Of a stretch of 64,000 bases of DNA, positions 17,057 through 25,490 are shown in pieces. The stretch's first letter is position 1; each line of letters starts with the position of its first letter. The DNA is taken from contig CAWCVC010000008.1 of assembly GCA_963798805.1 (NCBI GenBank), forward strand, positions 124,001 through 188,000. Reading direction: 5' to 3'. The notes below the pieces were generated by a model. That model had not been told where the DNA came from and did no database searches. It worked only from the letters and a program-made list of their open reading frames with translations. Both the position numbers and the translations under genes were made by a program. The stretch is from CAVZCK01 sp963798805. Lineage in GTDB: Bacteria > Pseudomonadota > Alphaproteobacteria > Rhizobiales > Rhodomicrobiaceae.

Positions 17057-17070
17057 TGCAATCGTTTGCA
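17057..17070. promoter_or_regulatory. LacI-family operator TGCAATCGTTTGCA
   Basis: This near-perfect palindrome (TGCAA-N4-TTGCA with a central CG) has the half-site layout typical of LacI/GalR-family operators. It lies 30 bases upstream of the M24 start and about 60 bases upstream of the divergent lacI-type gene, where it could repress both. I found no second copy near the livK-like gene. Confidence 0.7.
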
Positions 17071-17128
17071 TTGACGAGATTGCGGCCCCTGACTAGTCTT
17101 GTCAATCGCAACGGTTCGAGATCTGATC

Positions 17129-18262
17129 ATGCGCTTTCGGTCGAGCACGCGAATGCATGCCGGCGTTCTTCGGCGTGAGTCCGCCGTCGCGCAGGCTCGC
17201 ACGGCGACGCGAAAGAGACCGACGCTGAAAGACGTGGCCGATGCGGTCGGCGTCCATGTATCGACGGTCTCGCGGGCGCTCAATCCGAAGACGCGTCACA
17301 CCATAACGCCCGAAATTTCCGACAAGATCCTGAAGGCGAGCGCCGCCCTCAACTACCGTCGGAACGCCGCTGCCTATACGCTGCGGACGCGGCGCACACG
17401 GATCATCGGCGTTGTCATCCCCGACATCACCAACCCGGTATTTCCGCCGATCATCCGCGGCATCGAGGACGCGCTCGCGGCCCGGGGCTACATGGCCGTT
17501 CTCGTCAACACGGATAGCGCGCTGACCCGCGAGGCGTCCCTCATCGACATGCTCTGCGGACGGGGCGTCGACGGCGTCATTGCTGCGAGCGTCGAGCGCG
17601 ACGATCCGGCCTTCCGCCAGTTGGCCGCGGATGGCATTCCGGTCGTCACCGTGAACCGGCGCATGGATGATCCCGGCACGCCATCGGTGGTCAATGACGA
17701 GGACCAGGGCATCCGCGCCGTGCTTGATCATCTCGCCACCCTCGGACACCGGCGCATCGCCAATATCGCCGGGCCGCAGGTGATCTCGACCGGCAAGGGA
17801 CGGCTCGATGCGTTTCTGCGCCATCGCGACAGCCTCGGGCTGCCGGCAGATGAGCGACTGATCGTGCAGGCGAATGGTTTCAACGAGGCCGAGGGCGAGC
17901 GCTGCGCAGAGGAGCTGCTGGCGCGGCGGGTCAGCTTCACGGCGCTGGTCGGCTCAAACGACCGGCTCGCCATCGGTGCGATCACCGCACTGCGGCGACG
18001 CGGCCTCGCCATACCGGCGGATATTTCGGTCACGGGCTTCAACGACATGCCCATGGCGGACCGGCTCGAGCCGGCGCTGACCACCGTCCGCGTACAGCAA
18101 TATGAGGCGGGACGGATGGCGGCCGGGGTGCTCCTGGCGAGATTGGAGACGGACGGCTCGGATGCGCCGCCGCATCAGGTGCTGCCCGTCGAGCTGGTTG
18201 TGCGCGCCTCGACCGCGCCGCCGCCTTTGTCGCAGGGGAGAAAACGGAACAACCGCGCCTGA
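17129..18262 (+). CDS. LacI family transcriptional regulator
   Basis: The N-terminal helix-turn-helix reads TLKDVADAVGVHVSTVSRAL, followed by the hinge region (ILKASAALNYRRNAAAYTLR). A periplasmic-binding-protein-like effector domain follows, from RTRIIGVVIPDITNPVFPPI to the family's C-terminal TVRVQQYEAGRMAAGVLLAR. ATG 17129 gives 377 residues with about 30 residues before the DNA-binding domain; ATG 17153 is an alternative and TTG 17099 keeps the frame open. It is divergent from the M24/oxidoreductase operon with an operator between them and lies just upstream of the Liv operon. It probably senses the compound handled by this cluster. Confidence 0.9.
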   Translation: MRFRSSTRMHAGVLRRESAVAQARTATRKRPTLKDVADAVGVHVSTVSRALNPKTRHTITPEISDKILKASAALNYRRNAAAYTLRTRRTRIIGVVIPDITNPVFPPIIRGIEDALAARGYMAVLVNTDSALTREASLIDMLCGRGVDGVIAASVERDDPAFRQLAADGIPVVTVNRRMDDPGTPSVVNDEDQGIRAVLDHLATLGHRRIANIAGPQVISTGKGRLDAFLRHRDSLGLPADERLIVQANGFNEAEGERCAEELLARRVSFTALVGSNDRLAIGAITALRRRGLAIPADISVTGFNDMPMADRLEPALTTVRVQQYEAGRMAAGVLLARLETDGSDAPPHQVLPVELVVRASTAPPPLSQGRKRNNRA

Positions 18263-18378
18263 CGGCGTTTAACCGCAAAAAAGCGCCGGCTAATGACCGG
18301 CGGAACGCAGGAAGCCAGCTCACATAAGTCATAGGGGAGCCTCGCAAGCCAGCGGCGGCTCAATTTAGGAGGAGCGTC

Positions 18379-19575
18379 ATGAAAGCAAAGATGTTGGCCG
18401 TAGCTTTCGCGGCCGCAGTGACGGGCGCCGTTCCGGCGCTTGCTCAGGATTCCCTCACGATCGGGTTCACCGTCTCTCAGACCGGCAAGCTCAACAACGA
18501 CTCCACTGCCCAGATGCGCGGCATCGATCTGTGGCGCGATCAAGTGAACGCCGCGGGCGGCGTCAAGGCGGGTGGCAAGCAGTATCAGGTGAAGCTCGTC
18601 AGCTATGACGACGAGTCCCAACCCGCACGCGTGCAGCAGCTTTATACGCGGCTGATCAACGAGGATAAGGCGCAGTTTCTGTTCAGCCCCTATTCCTCTG
18701 GACTGACAGCGACGGCGGCGATCATCTCCGAGCAGTACGGCAAGGTGATGCTGACGACGGGCGCGGCCGAGGAAAAGACCTATAAGCTCGGCAACAAGAA
18801 CCTGTTCCAGCTCTATTCGCCGGCCGGGCAATATCTCGCCGGCGCGATCAAGGCGCTGAAGGAGAAGAACCCCGCCGCCAAGATCGGCTTCATCTATGAG
18901 GACGATCCGTTCTCCAAGGCGGTGCTGACCGCGACGCGCAAGCTCGCCGAGCAGGCCGGCTTCAAGGTCGTTCTGGACGAATCCTACAGCCCAGAGACCA
19001 CCGATTTCGGCCCGGTCATCAATAAGCTGATTTCCTCCGGCGCCGACGCTCTGCTCGGCGGCGGCCATTATGCCGACGGCGCAACCATCGCCCGGCAGCT
19101 CAACAATCAGAATGCCAAGATCAAATGGGTGACGCTGCTCGTCGCGCCGGACAGCCCGAACTTCGCCAAGCTCGGCGACGCAGCGGTCGGCATCTCCGTG
19201 CCGTCGCAATGGGAGCCGCAGGTGACGTTCAAGCCGGATTTCGGCCCGACTGCTGCCGAGTTCACCAAGGCCTTCACCGACAAATACAAGATCGAGCCAG
19301 GTTATCATGCCGCCGGCGGCTATGCGGCAGGTCTTGTCCTGCAGCACGCGATCGAGCAGGCGGGCAGCATCGAGCCCGAGAAGGTGGCGGCGGCGTTCAA
19401 CAAGATGGACGTGACGACGCTATTCGGCCATACCAAATTCGCGACCGATCCGAAAGAGCACGGGCTCCAGATCGGACATGAAATGGTCCTCGCGCAGTGG
19501 CAGAAAAAGGACGGAAAGCTGGAGAAGGAGGTCGTCTGGCCGAAGGATGCCAAGACCGCGGACATTCTCTATTGA
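18379..19575 (+). CDS. ABC transporter substrate-binding protein (LivK family)
   Basis: The 398-residue product starts with the signal peptide MKAKMLAVAFAAAVTGAVPA and cleaves after ALA-QDS. The mature protein opens LTIGFTVSQTGKLNNDSTAQ, then NAAGGVKAGGKQYQVKLVSYDDES, the type I periplasmic-binding fold of the LivK/amide-binding branch. An AGGAGGAG site stands 4 bases before the ATG. It is the first of five genes for a branched-chain-amino-acid-type importer. The real ligand need not be an amino acid; its place beside catabolic enzymes suggests it imports their substrate. Confidence 0.92.
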   Translation: MKAKMLAVAFAAAVTGAVPALAQDSLTIGFTVSQTGKLNNDSTAQMRGIDLWRDQVNAAGGVKAGGKQYQVKLVSYDDESQPARVQQLYTRLINEDKAQFLFSPYSSGLTATAAIISEQYGKVMLTTGAAEEKTYKLGNKNLFQLYSPAGQYLAGAIKALKEKNPAAKIGFIYEDDPFSKAVLTATRKLAEQAGFKVVLDESYSPETTDFGPVINKLISSGADALLGGGHYADGATIARQLNNQNAKIKWVTLLVAPDSPNFAKLGDAAVGISVPSQWEPQVTFKPDFGPTAAEFTKAFTDKYKIEPGYHAAGGYAAGLVLQHAIEQAGSIEPEKVAAAFNKMDVTTLFGHTKFATDPKEHGLQIGHEMVLAQWQKKDGKLEKEVVWPKDAKTADILY

Positions 19576-19593
19576 GCCTCCATCATAATCGTG

Positions 19594-19616
19594 GGCGGGG
19601 AGCAGCGCTCTCCGCC
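19594..19616 (+). terminator. Hairpin between the livK-like and livH-like genes (attenuator-like)
   Basis: GGCGGGGAG pairs with CTCTCCGCC (one wobble) around CAGCG. There is no T tract. It lies in the 76-base gap after the binding-protein gene. Such hairpins often stabilise the binding-protein mRNA and lower expression of the permease genes. Confidence 0.45.
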
Positions 19617-19651
19617 TACACCCAGCCACAGTCTCAATCTCAATCACGCAC

Positions 19652-20512
19652 ATGATCGGAGTCCTCGTATCGCTCATCGATGGCGTGCTCGTCGGCGCGG
19701 TTTACGGCCTCGCGGCGATGGGCCTGACGCTGATCTGGGGCGTGATGAACGTCATCAACCTCACCCACGGCGCGCTAATCGTGCTGGGCATGTTCGCCAC
19801 CTATCTGCTGGTCTCGGCGACCGGCCTGTCGCCCTACGCGACGCTGCCGCCGGTGCTCATCGGCGGCTTCATCTTCGGCGTGCTGCTCTATTGGATCGCG
19901 GTCAATCGCGTGGTCGAGCGTCCGCCTCTGATGAGCCTTCTCGCCACCTTCTCGACCAACATGATGCTCATCGGCATCGGCACGGCGCTTTGGACCACGA
20001 GTCCCTACAATGTGCAGATTTCGCTACCCGGCATCCAATGGGGTAACTATACCTTCCCCGGCACGCATATCATGGCGGCGGTGCTGGCGCTGGTGATCGC
20101 CGGCCTGCTCTATTGGCTTCTGCGCTACACCCGCATCGGCAAGGCGATCCGGGCGGTGGCCAATAACCGGCAGGCGGCTGAGCTGACAGGGATCCCGACG
20201 ACGCTCGTGCTGTCTTTTGCTTTCGGCCTCGGGGCGACGCTCGCCTGCGTCTCCGGCACGCTGATCGCGACGCTATTCCCGTTCACTGTGCTTTCTGGCA
20301 GCTCCTATCAGCTCAAGAGCTTCGTCGTCACCGTGCTCGGCGGCCTCGGAAACCCCGCGGGCGCGCTATTAGGGGGCATCACTCTCGGCCTCGTCGAGGG
20401 GCTCGCGGCGCCGTTCATGCCGGTGAGCTGGACGCCGGTCATCGAATTCGGACTGTTCGTCGCGGTGCTGATCATATATCCGCGCGGCATCTTCGCCTTC
20501 TCCAAGGCCTGA
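19652..20512 (+). CDS. livH: Branched-chain amino acid type ABC transporter permease (LivH family)
   Basis: The 286-residue inner-membrane protein has about eight helices. It starts MIGVLVSLIDGVLVGAVYGL and continues AAMGLTLIWGVMNVINLTHG, the LivH signature. The cytoplasmic coupling loop lies in RYTRIGKAIRAVANNRQAAELTGI, with the family's AAxLxGI-like ending. FVVTVLGGLGNPAGALLGGITLGL is the conserved C-terminal part. It is co-transcribed with the neighbouring liv genes and followed by livM after 3 bases. Confidence 0.93.
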   Translation: MIGVLVSLIDGVLVGAVYGLAAMGLTLIWGVMNVINLTHGALIVLGMFATYLLVSATGLSPYATLPPVLIGGFIFGVLLYWIAVNRVVERPPLMSLLATFSTNMMLIGIGTALWTTSPYNVQISLPGIQWGNYTFPGTHIMAAVLALVIAGLLYWLLRYTRIGKAIRAVANNRQAAELTGIPTTLVLSFAFGLGATLACVSGTLIATLFPFTVLSGSSYQLKSFVVTVLGGLGNPAGALLGGITLGLVEGLAAPFMPVSWTPVIEFGLFVAVLIIYPRGIFAFSKA

Positions 20513-20515
20513 GCG

Positions 20516-21556
20516 ATGGCGGTCAACCAGCATAGTCCCGCCTCTACGGCCGATCACATCGCCGAGCCCGGTATCATTGAGCGGCTTGCCGGATTTTTCG
20601 GGCGGCCCTTTCCCTGGCTGGTCATCATCGCCGCCGCCGCTTTCGTCGCGGTCCCACTGCTAAGCGGCGATGTCTCGCTGCGCGAAAGCCTGCTGCTCGC
20701 CGCCCTCTACGTCACGCTGGCGACCAATCTCAATCTGATGATCGGCTATGCGGGTTACGTGAATTTCGGCAATATCGTCTTCTTCGGCCTGGGGGGCTAT
20801 TTCACCATCTTCTTCATCAGCGCGCTTGGGCTGCCGCTCATCGCCGCAGCGCTGCTGGCGGGCGTGGTGGTGAGCGCGCTGGCGATGCTGTTCGGCATCG
20901 GCATTCTTGGCCTCCGCGGCGCTTTCTTTGCGCTGGCGACCATCGGCATCAATGAGGCGGTGAAGGCGTTCGTCACCAATTTCGACCCGTGGGGCGGGGC
21001 GGCGGGCATCTACATGCCGCTGGACGTTTTCGCTAATCTCGGCGGTCCGGCGAATGCGCTGTGGATCGTCTATTATCTGATGGTCGCGGTCATGGGCGCC
21101 TCTCTGCTGCTCAGCTACGCGATCAAAATCTCCAAATTCGGCATGGGGCTGCTGGCCATCGGCCACAATGAGGATGCGGCCGCCGTGCTCGGCGTGCCGA
21201 CGCGGCTATATAAATCGCTCGCCTATGCGACGTCGGCCTTCTTGCCGGCGGTCGCGGGCGGGCTATATTATTTCAAGAGCGCCTTCATCGAGCCGGCCGG
21301 CGCCTTCGACCTCACGCTCTCCATCGAGGCGATCGTCATGGTCATGCTCGGCGGTCACGGTACGGTCACCGGGCCGGCGCTCGGTGCATTCCTCTATGAG
21401 GAGTTGCGCGGCGCGTTGCTGACCACCGAGACCTTCTCACATTTCCAACTCGTCATTGCTGGCGCCGTGCTGCTCGTCATCGTGCTGTTCGCGCCGGGCG
21501 GGCTGATGGGCCTCGTCTACCGGATCTCGCCTGCCTTGCGGAAATATCTGCCATGA
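20516..21556 (+). CDS. livM: Branched-chain amino acid type ABC transporter permease (LivM family)
   Basis: The 346-residue permease has a short cytoplasmic N-terminus, then membrane helices starting at about residue 38. The LivM core NLMIGYAGYVNFGNIVFFGLG lies near residues 72-92 and the coupling motif near AIGHNEDAAAVLGVPTRLYK. AIVMVMLGGHGTVTGPALGA is the conserved late segment. It begins 3 bases after livH and ends overlapping livG in ATGA, so the operon is translationally coupled. Confidence 0.93.
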   Translation: MAVNQHSPASTADHIAEPGIIERLAGFFGRPFPWLVIIAAAAFVAVPLLSGDVSLRESLLLAALYVTLATNLNLMIGYAGYVNFGNIVFFGLGGYFTIFFISALGLPLIAAALLAGVVVSALAMLFGIGILGLRGAFFALATIGINEAVKAFVTNFDPWGGAAGIYMPLDVFANLGGPANALWIVYYLMVAVMGASLLLSYAIKISKFGMGLLAIGHNEDAAAVLGVPTRLYKSLAYATSAFLPAVAGGLYYFKSAFIEPAGAFDLTLSIEAIVMVMLGGHGTVTGPALGAFLYEELRGALLTTETFSHFQLVIAGAVLLVIVLFAPGGLMGLVYRISPALRKYLP

Positions 21557-22308
21557 CCGAGTTCCTGGAGGTGAACGGCCTGTCCAAGCGCTTCGGCGGC
21601 GTCAATGCCGTCGATAATCTAAGCTTCAGCGTTCGGCCGGGCGAGATCGTCGGGCTGATCGGTCCGAACGGAGCGGGCAAATCCACCGCTTTCAACCTGA
21701 TCAATGGTGTGATCAAGCCGGACAGCGGCACGATAATCTTCGACGGCGAGGACATTACGGGGCTGCGGCCCGACCGCGTCGCCAAGCGCGGCATCGCCCG
21801 CGCGCATCAGATCGTGCAGCCGCTGCTTGGCATGACCGTGATGGAGAACTGCCTAGTCGGCGCCTGCTTCGGGCGCGAGGAGCTGTCGGTCGCCGCGGCG
21901 GAAGAGCCGGTCCGCGAAGCGGCCGCGATCGCAGGCCTCACCGAGCGGCTCGGCGATCTGTCGAACACGCTGACAACGGCCGGCAAGAAGCGCCTCGAGC
22001 TGGCGCGTGCGCTGAGTGCAAGGCCCCGGCTGTTGCTGCTCGACGAGGTGCTCGCTGGCCTCAATCCAACCGAGACGGAGCACATGATCGGCGTGCTGCG
22101 CCAGATCCGGGAGCAGGGCATCGCCATTCTGATGGTCGAGCACATCATGCGCGTGGTGATGAGCCTATCGGACAGGATTGTCGTGATGAATCTGGGACGC
22201 AAGCTCGCCGAGGGGCGCCCGCGCGAGGTTGCCGAGAATCCGGAGGTGATCAAGGCTTATCTCGGCGACGCGCCGGAGGTCGCCGCCTTGGCCGGAGGCG
22301 CGCCATGA
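21553..22308 (+). CDS. livG: ABC transporter ATP-binding protein (LivG family)
   Basis: The 251-residue ATPase has Walker A GPNGAGKST (about residue 36), and LLLLDEVLAGLNPTE as Walker B with the catalytic Glu. The H-loop His is in MVEHIMRVVM. The signature motif reads AGKKRLELARAL instead of the common LSGGQ-like LSYGQQR; a weak LivG signature of this kind occurs in several groups but could affect cycling. GVNAVDNLSFSVRPGEIVGLIG is typical LivG. It overlaps livM and livF by 4 bases at each end. Confidence 0.92.
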   Translation: MTEFLEVNGLSKRFGGVNAVDNLSFSVRPGEIVGLIGPNGAGKSTAFNLINGVIKPDSGTIIFDGEDITGLRPDRVAKRGIARAHQIVQPLLGMTVMENCLVGACFGREELSVAAAEEPVREAAAIAGLTERLGDLSNTLTTAGKKRLELARALSARPRLLLLDEVLAGLNPTETEHMIGVLRQIREQGIAILMVEHIMRVVMSLSDRIVVMNLGRKLAEGRPREVAENPEVIKAYLGDAPEVAALAGGAP

Positions 22309-23021
22309 CCGAGCCGCTGCTGCAAGTGGAGGACCTTGAGGCCGGCTATCAGGATGTGCAGGTGCTCTGGGGCCTGTCGCTGAGGGCCATGGCCGGCGAG
22401 ATGACGACCCTGCTCGGCGCGAACGGCGCCGGCAAGACCACGACGTTGCGGGCGATCACCGGCACGCTGCGTCCCTATCGCGGCACGGTGATCTTCGCCG
22501 GCGAGGATGTAACCCGTCTGCCTGCCCACGCGAAGGCAGCGCGAGGACTCGTCCTGGTGCCGGAGGGCCGGCAGCTCTTCACGGAGATGACGGTTGCGGA
22601 AAATCTTGAGATGGGCGCCTTCACCAAACGCGGCCGCGCCCACTACGCCGACCGACTGGAGGAGGTCTTCACACTGTTTCCGCGCCTGAAGGAGCGGCAG
22701 CGGCAGAAGGCCGGCACCTTTTCCGGCGGCGAGCAGCAGATGCTGGCCATCGCGCGCGGTCTGATGGCCCATCCGGCGCTGCTGATCATCGACGAACTGT
22801 CGCTCGGCCTTGCGCCGGTCGTGGTGCAACAACTTGCTGGCACGCTGCGCACGCTGAGGGCTTCCGGGGTTTCTATCCTGCTCGTCGAGCAGAACGCCCC
22901 TTTGGCGCTGGCGCTCAGCGACCATGCCTATGTGATCGCCGATGGCCGGCTGTTCAGCGAGGGGCCGTCCGCGACGCTCGCCGCCGACACGCATATCCGC
23001 CAGGCTTATCTCGGGCTTTGA
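22305..23021 (+). CDS. livF: ABC transporter ATP-binding protein (LivF family)
   Basis: The 238-residue ATPase has Walker A GANGAGKTT, the signature FSGGEQQMLAIARGL and Walker B LLIIDELSLGLAP. The H-loop is LLVEQNAPLALAL, in which Gln-Asn replaces the usual His context as in most LivF proteins. It is the last gene of the importer operon. It ends 18 bases before the convergent end of the broken SDR gene, leaving no room for a separate terminator hairpin. Confidence 0.93.
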   Translation: MTEPLLQVEDLEAGYQDVQVLWGLSLRAMAGEMTTLLGANGAGKTTTLRAITGTLRPYRGTVIFAGEDVTRLPAHAKAARGLVLVPEGRQLFTEMTVAENLEMGAFTKRGRAHYADRLEEVFTLFPRLKERQRQKAGTFSGGEQQMLAIARGLMAHPALLIIDELSLGLAPVVVQQLAGTLRTLRASGVSILLVEQNAPLALALSDHAYVIADGRLFSEGPSATLAADTHIRQAYLGL

Positions 23022-23038
23022 GCGCCGCCCGCCGGGCT

Positions 23039-23584
23039 TCAATCGGCGGTCCAGCCTCCGTCGACCATGAAGGACGTCCCGGTGACCAGCGCCGAGGCGT
23101 CGGAGGCGAGGAAAACCGCGGCGCCCATCAAGTCCTCGACCTTGCCGAGGCGACCGAGCTTGATCTTCGAAAGCACGCTCTGGCGAAAGCCTTCATTCGC
23201 GAGGAATGGCCGGGTCATCGGCGTTTCGATGAAGGTGGGGCAGAGCGTGTTGACGCGAATGCCGTGCGGACCGAGCTCGACCGCCATGACCCGCGAGAAG
23301 CCTTCCATGGCCCATTTGGATGCGCAGTAGACGGATCGTGTCGGGCCGGTGGTCCGTCCCATCTGGGACGAGACGTTGATGATCGATCCCGGCTTTCCCG
23401 CGGCGACAAGCCGGTGCGCGACCGCCTGAGCGGCGAAGAAGGCCGCCCTGACATTCAGGCCCATCACGGCATCGAAATCGCCGGGCAGCACCTCGAGGAA
23501 GGGCTTCGGCCTGTTGGTGCCGGCATTATTGAAGAAGATGTCGTAAGGCTCCGACCTCTCGACCGCCGACGCGAAAGCCTCTAG
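23039..23584 (-). pseudogene. SDR oxidoreductase, 3' fragment (gene split by IS1380-family element)
   Basis: This is the C-terminal two thirds of a short-chain dehydrogenase/reductase. It starts LEAFASAVERSEPYDIFFNN and contains NNAGTNRP, the catalytic Ser in INVSSQMGR, the YCASK motif (Tyr and Lys) and the usual end FMVDGGWTAD. Joining it to the fragment at 25234-25465 after removing the insertion and one CTAG copy restores an open frame of 257 residues (VTDLEAFASAV across the joint). An internal start at 23491 could at most give a fragment without the cofactor-binding domain. The gene was the last of the cyclase-hisD-type operon, and its loss may block the pathway. Confidence 0.9.
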
Positions 23585-25233
23585 CCGATCTTATTCAGCC
23601 GCAGTTAGAAATTGCGCTGGCGAATGTGGCGCAAGGCATTGAACTTGCGTAGGAAATGGGTGTCGCAGCCATCCTATGCGCGCCGCAGCGCAGAGCCACA
23701 CCCGCCATGACCGACGATAGCCCGCTCACCGTTCCCTATCCAGCCGTGTCGCGCAAGAAAGTCACAGCTGCCTTCGATGGCGGTCGTCTCTCCTCCGACA
23801 GCGGCGTCATGCTGCTCGCGCTTGCCGAGCGTCGGCGGGCTCTCTCCCAAACTCTCGCTGCTTTGATCGCCGACCGGCGCGATCGGGCGCATATTACGCA
23901 CACAGTTGAGGACATACTGAAAGGGCGCATGTTGGCGATCGCCTGCGGCTACGCGGATGGCAATGACTTCGACTGGCTGCGCTGCGATGCCGCCTTCAAG
24001 CTTGCCTGCGGGCGGCTGCCCGACACGGGCAATGATCTATGCTCGCAGCCGACCATCTCGCGCTGGGAGAACGCGCCGACGCTGAAGGAGATCATCCGCC
24101 TGACCTATGCGCTCGTCGACATCTGGTGCCGGAGCTACAAGATGCCGCCGGCATCGGTGGTGCTGGACATCGATGACACGCTCGACGTGGTGCACGGTCA
24201 TCAGAAACTGTCGGAATGGAACGCCCATTACGACGAGCGCTGCTTTCTGCCGATCCACATCTATGAGACAGCGACGGGCCGCCCGGTCACCATGATCCTG
24301 CGTCCGGGCAAGACGCCCTCAGGCAAGGAAGTCCGTGGATTACTGCGCCGTCTGATCAATCGCATTCGCCGGCATTGGTCCGATACGCGCATCACCATTC
24401 GTGGCGATAGTCACTACGGCCGAGAAGAAGTTATGAGCTGGTGTGAGGCCAATGGCATCGACTATGTCTTCGGCTTTGCTGGCAATACCGTGCTCGACCG
24501 CTTGGTTGAACCGGAGGCCGATGATATCCGGACGCGCCGCGCCGAGGAGCAACTTGCCGTTCTGCGCGGCTTCGCCGAAACGCGCTATGCGGCAAAATCC
24601 TGGGCCAGGGAGCGCCGTGTTGTGGCACGTATCGAGGCGAGCGCCAGTCATGAGGACGACATGCTCCGCCGCGGGCTCGACATCCGCTATGCCGTCACCT
24701 CGCTGGCGAAAGGCAACGCCGAGCACATCTATGCGACCCTCTACTGCGAGAGGGGACAGGCAGAGAATCTGATCAAGCAACATAAAGCGCAACTCGCATC
24801 CGATCGCACCAGCTGCCGATCGCCGCTTGCTAATCAGATGCGGCTCATTCTGCACACCGCCGCCTATTGGCTGATGCTCGATGTGCGCGATTGCGTGCCG
24901 TCCTGGCATCCTTTGCGGCAAAGCGAGTTCGCCAGCATTCGCCTGCGCCTGCTGAAAATCGCCGGACGTTTCGTCGAGACCGCGAGCCGCATCCGTGTGG
25001 CACTCGCCTCGTGCTGCCCGGAGGCCGAGCTGTTCAGCCTCGTTGCCTTCCGGCTGCAATCGTCCGGGCCATGAATGGTGGGGCATGACCGCCCCAGGAG
25101 CCCGGACCATCCACCTTCAGCGCGTCGACAGCGTACTCGAGCCGATCAGCCTGCCGGACGTGTCCGCACAGGACGGATCACCTCGCCCAGCAAGAACGGA
25201 AAGAAGATAGCCTGCTCGGACGCATAAGAACGG
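23585..25233 (+). mobile_element. IS1380-family insertion sequence, complete, 1649 bp
   Basis: The ends are visible by sequence: left CCGATCTTATTCAGCC and the reverse complement of the right end CCGTTCTTATGCGTCC match at 12 of 16 bases. The 4-base target duplication CTAG stands on both sides (23581-23584 and 25234-25237). The element carries one transposase gene on the plus strand. Both ends and the gene look intact, so it may still move. It interrupts an SDR gene on the opposite strand. Confidence 0.92.
23707..25074 (+). CDS. IS1380 family transposase
   Basis: From ATG 23707 the product has 455 residues and starts MTDDSPLTVPYPAVSRKKVT, as other IS1380 transposases do; an ATG at 23656 in the same frame would add 17 residues. 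DDE-type catalytic segments are visible: VVLDIDDTLDVVHGHQ (first Asp), ITIRGDSHYGREEV (second Asp) and CERGQAENLIKQHKAQL (Glu). No frameshift is seen. It cuts and pastes the element at CTAG-type targets. Confidence 0.93.
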   Translation: MTDDSPLTVPYPAVSRKKVTAAFDGGRLSSDSGVMLLALAERRRALSQTLAALIADRRDRAHITHTVEDILKGRMLAIACGYADGNDFDWLRCDAAFKLACGRLPDTGNDLCSQPTISRWENAPTLKEIIRLTYALVDIWCRSYKMPPASVVLDIDDTLDVVHGHQKLSEWNAHYDERCFLPIHIYETATGRPVTMILRPGKTPSGKEVRGLLRRLINRIRRHWSDTRITIRGDSHYGREEVMSWCEANGIDYVFGFAGNTVLDRLVEPEADDIRTRRAEEQLAVLRGFAETRYAAKSWARERRVVARIEASASHEDDMLRRGLDIRYAVTSLAKGNAEHIYATLYCERGQAENLIKQHKAQLASDRTSCRSPLANQMRLILHTAAYWLMLDVRDCVPSWHPLRQSEFASIRLRLLKIAGRFVETASRIRVALASCCPEAELFSLVAFRLQSSGP

Positions 25234-25465
25234 CTAGGTCGGTAACGTCGCAAGTGAGTGTGTCGGCTGACCAGCCGCGGCTGCGCATCGCTTCCGCCGC
25301 GCTTTCGATCTCCGCTGTGGTTCTGGCGCATAGGGTGACATGGGCGCCGGCCTCGGCGAAGGCGGTCGCAGCCGCAAGGCCGATCCCGCGCCCTGCACCG
25401 CTGACGAGCGCCCGGCGCCCGTCGAGACGGAAGGATGGTGTCTTTGGAAGCTCATCTGCTTGCAT
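25234..25465 (-). pseudogene. SDR oxidoreductase, 5' fragment (split by IS1380-family element)
   Basis: The start is ATG 25465, followed by FRLDGRRALVSGAGRGIGLA with the NAD(P)-binding G-x-x-x-G-x-G, then AGAHVTLCARTTAEIESAAE and LTCDVTDL, where the CTAG target falls. The frame then runs into the IS end and stops at 25178. It begins 25 bases after the hisD-like gene, so it was the third gene of that operon. Confidence 0.9.
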
Positions 25466-25490
25466 CGTCAGTCGCCCTCACACGTTACGA

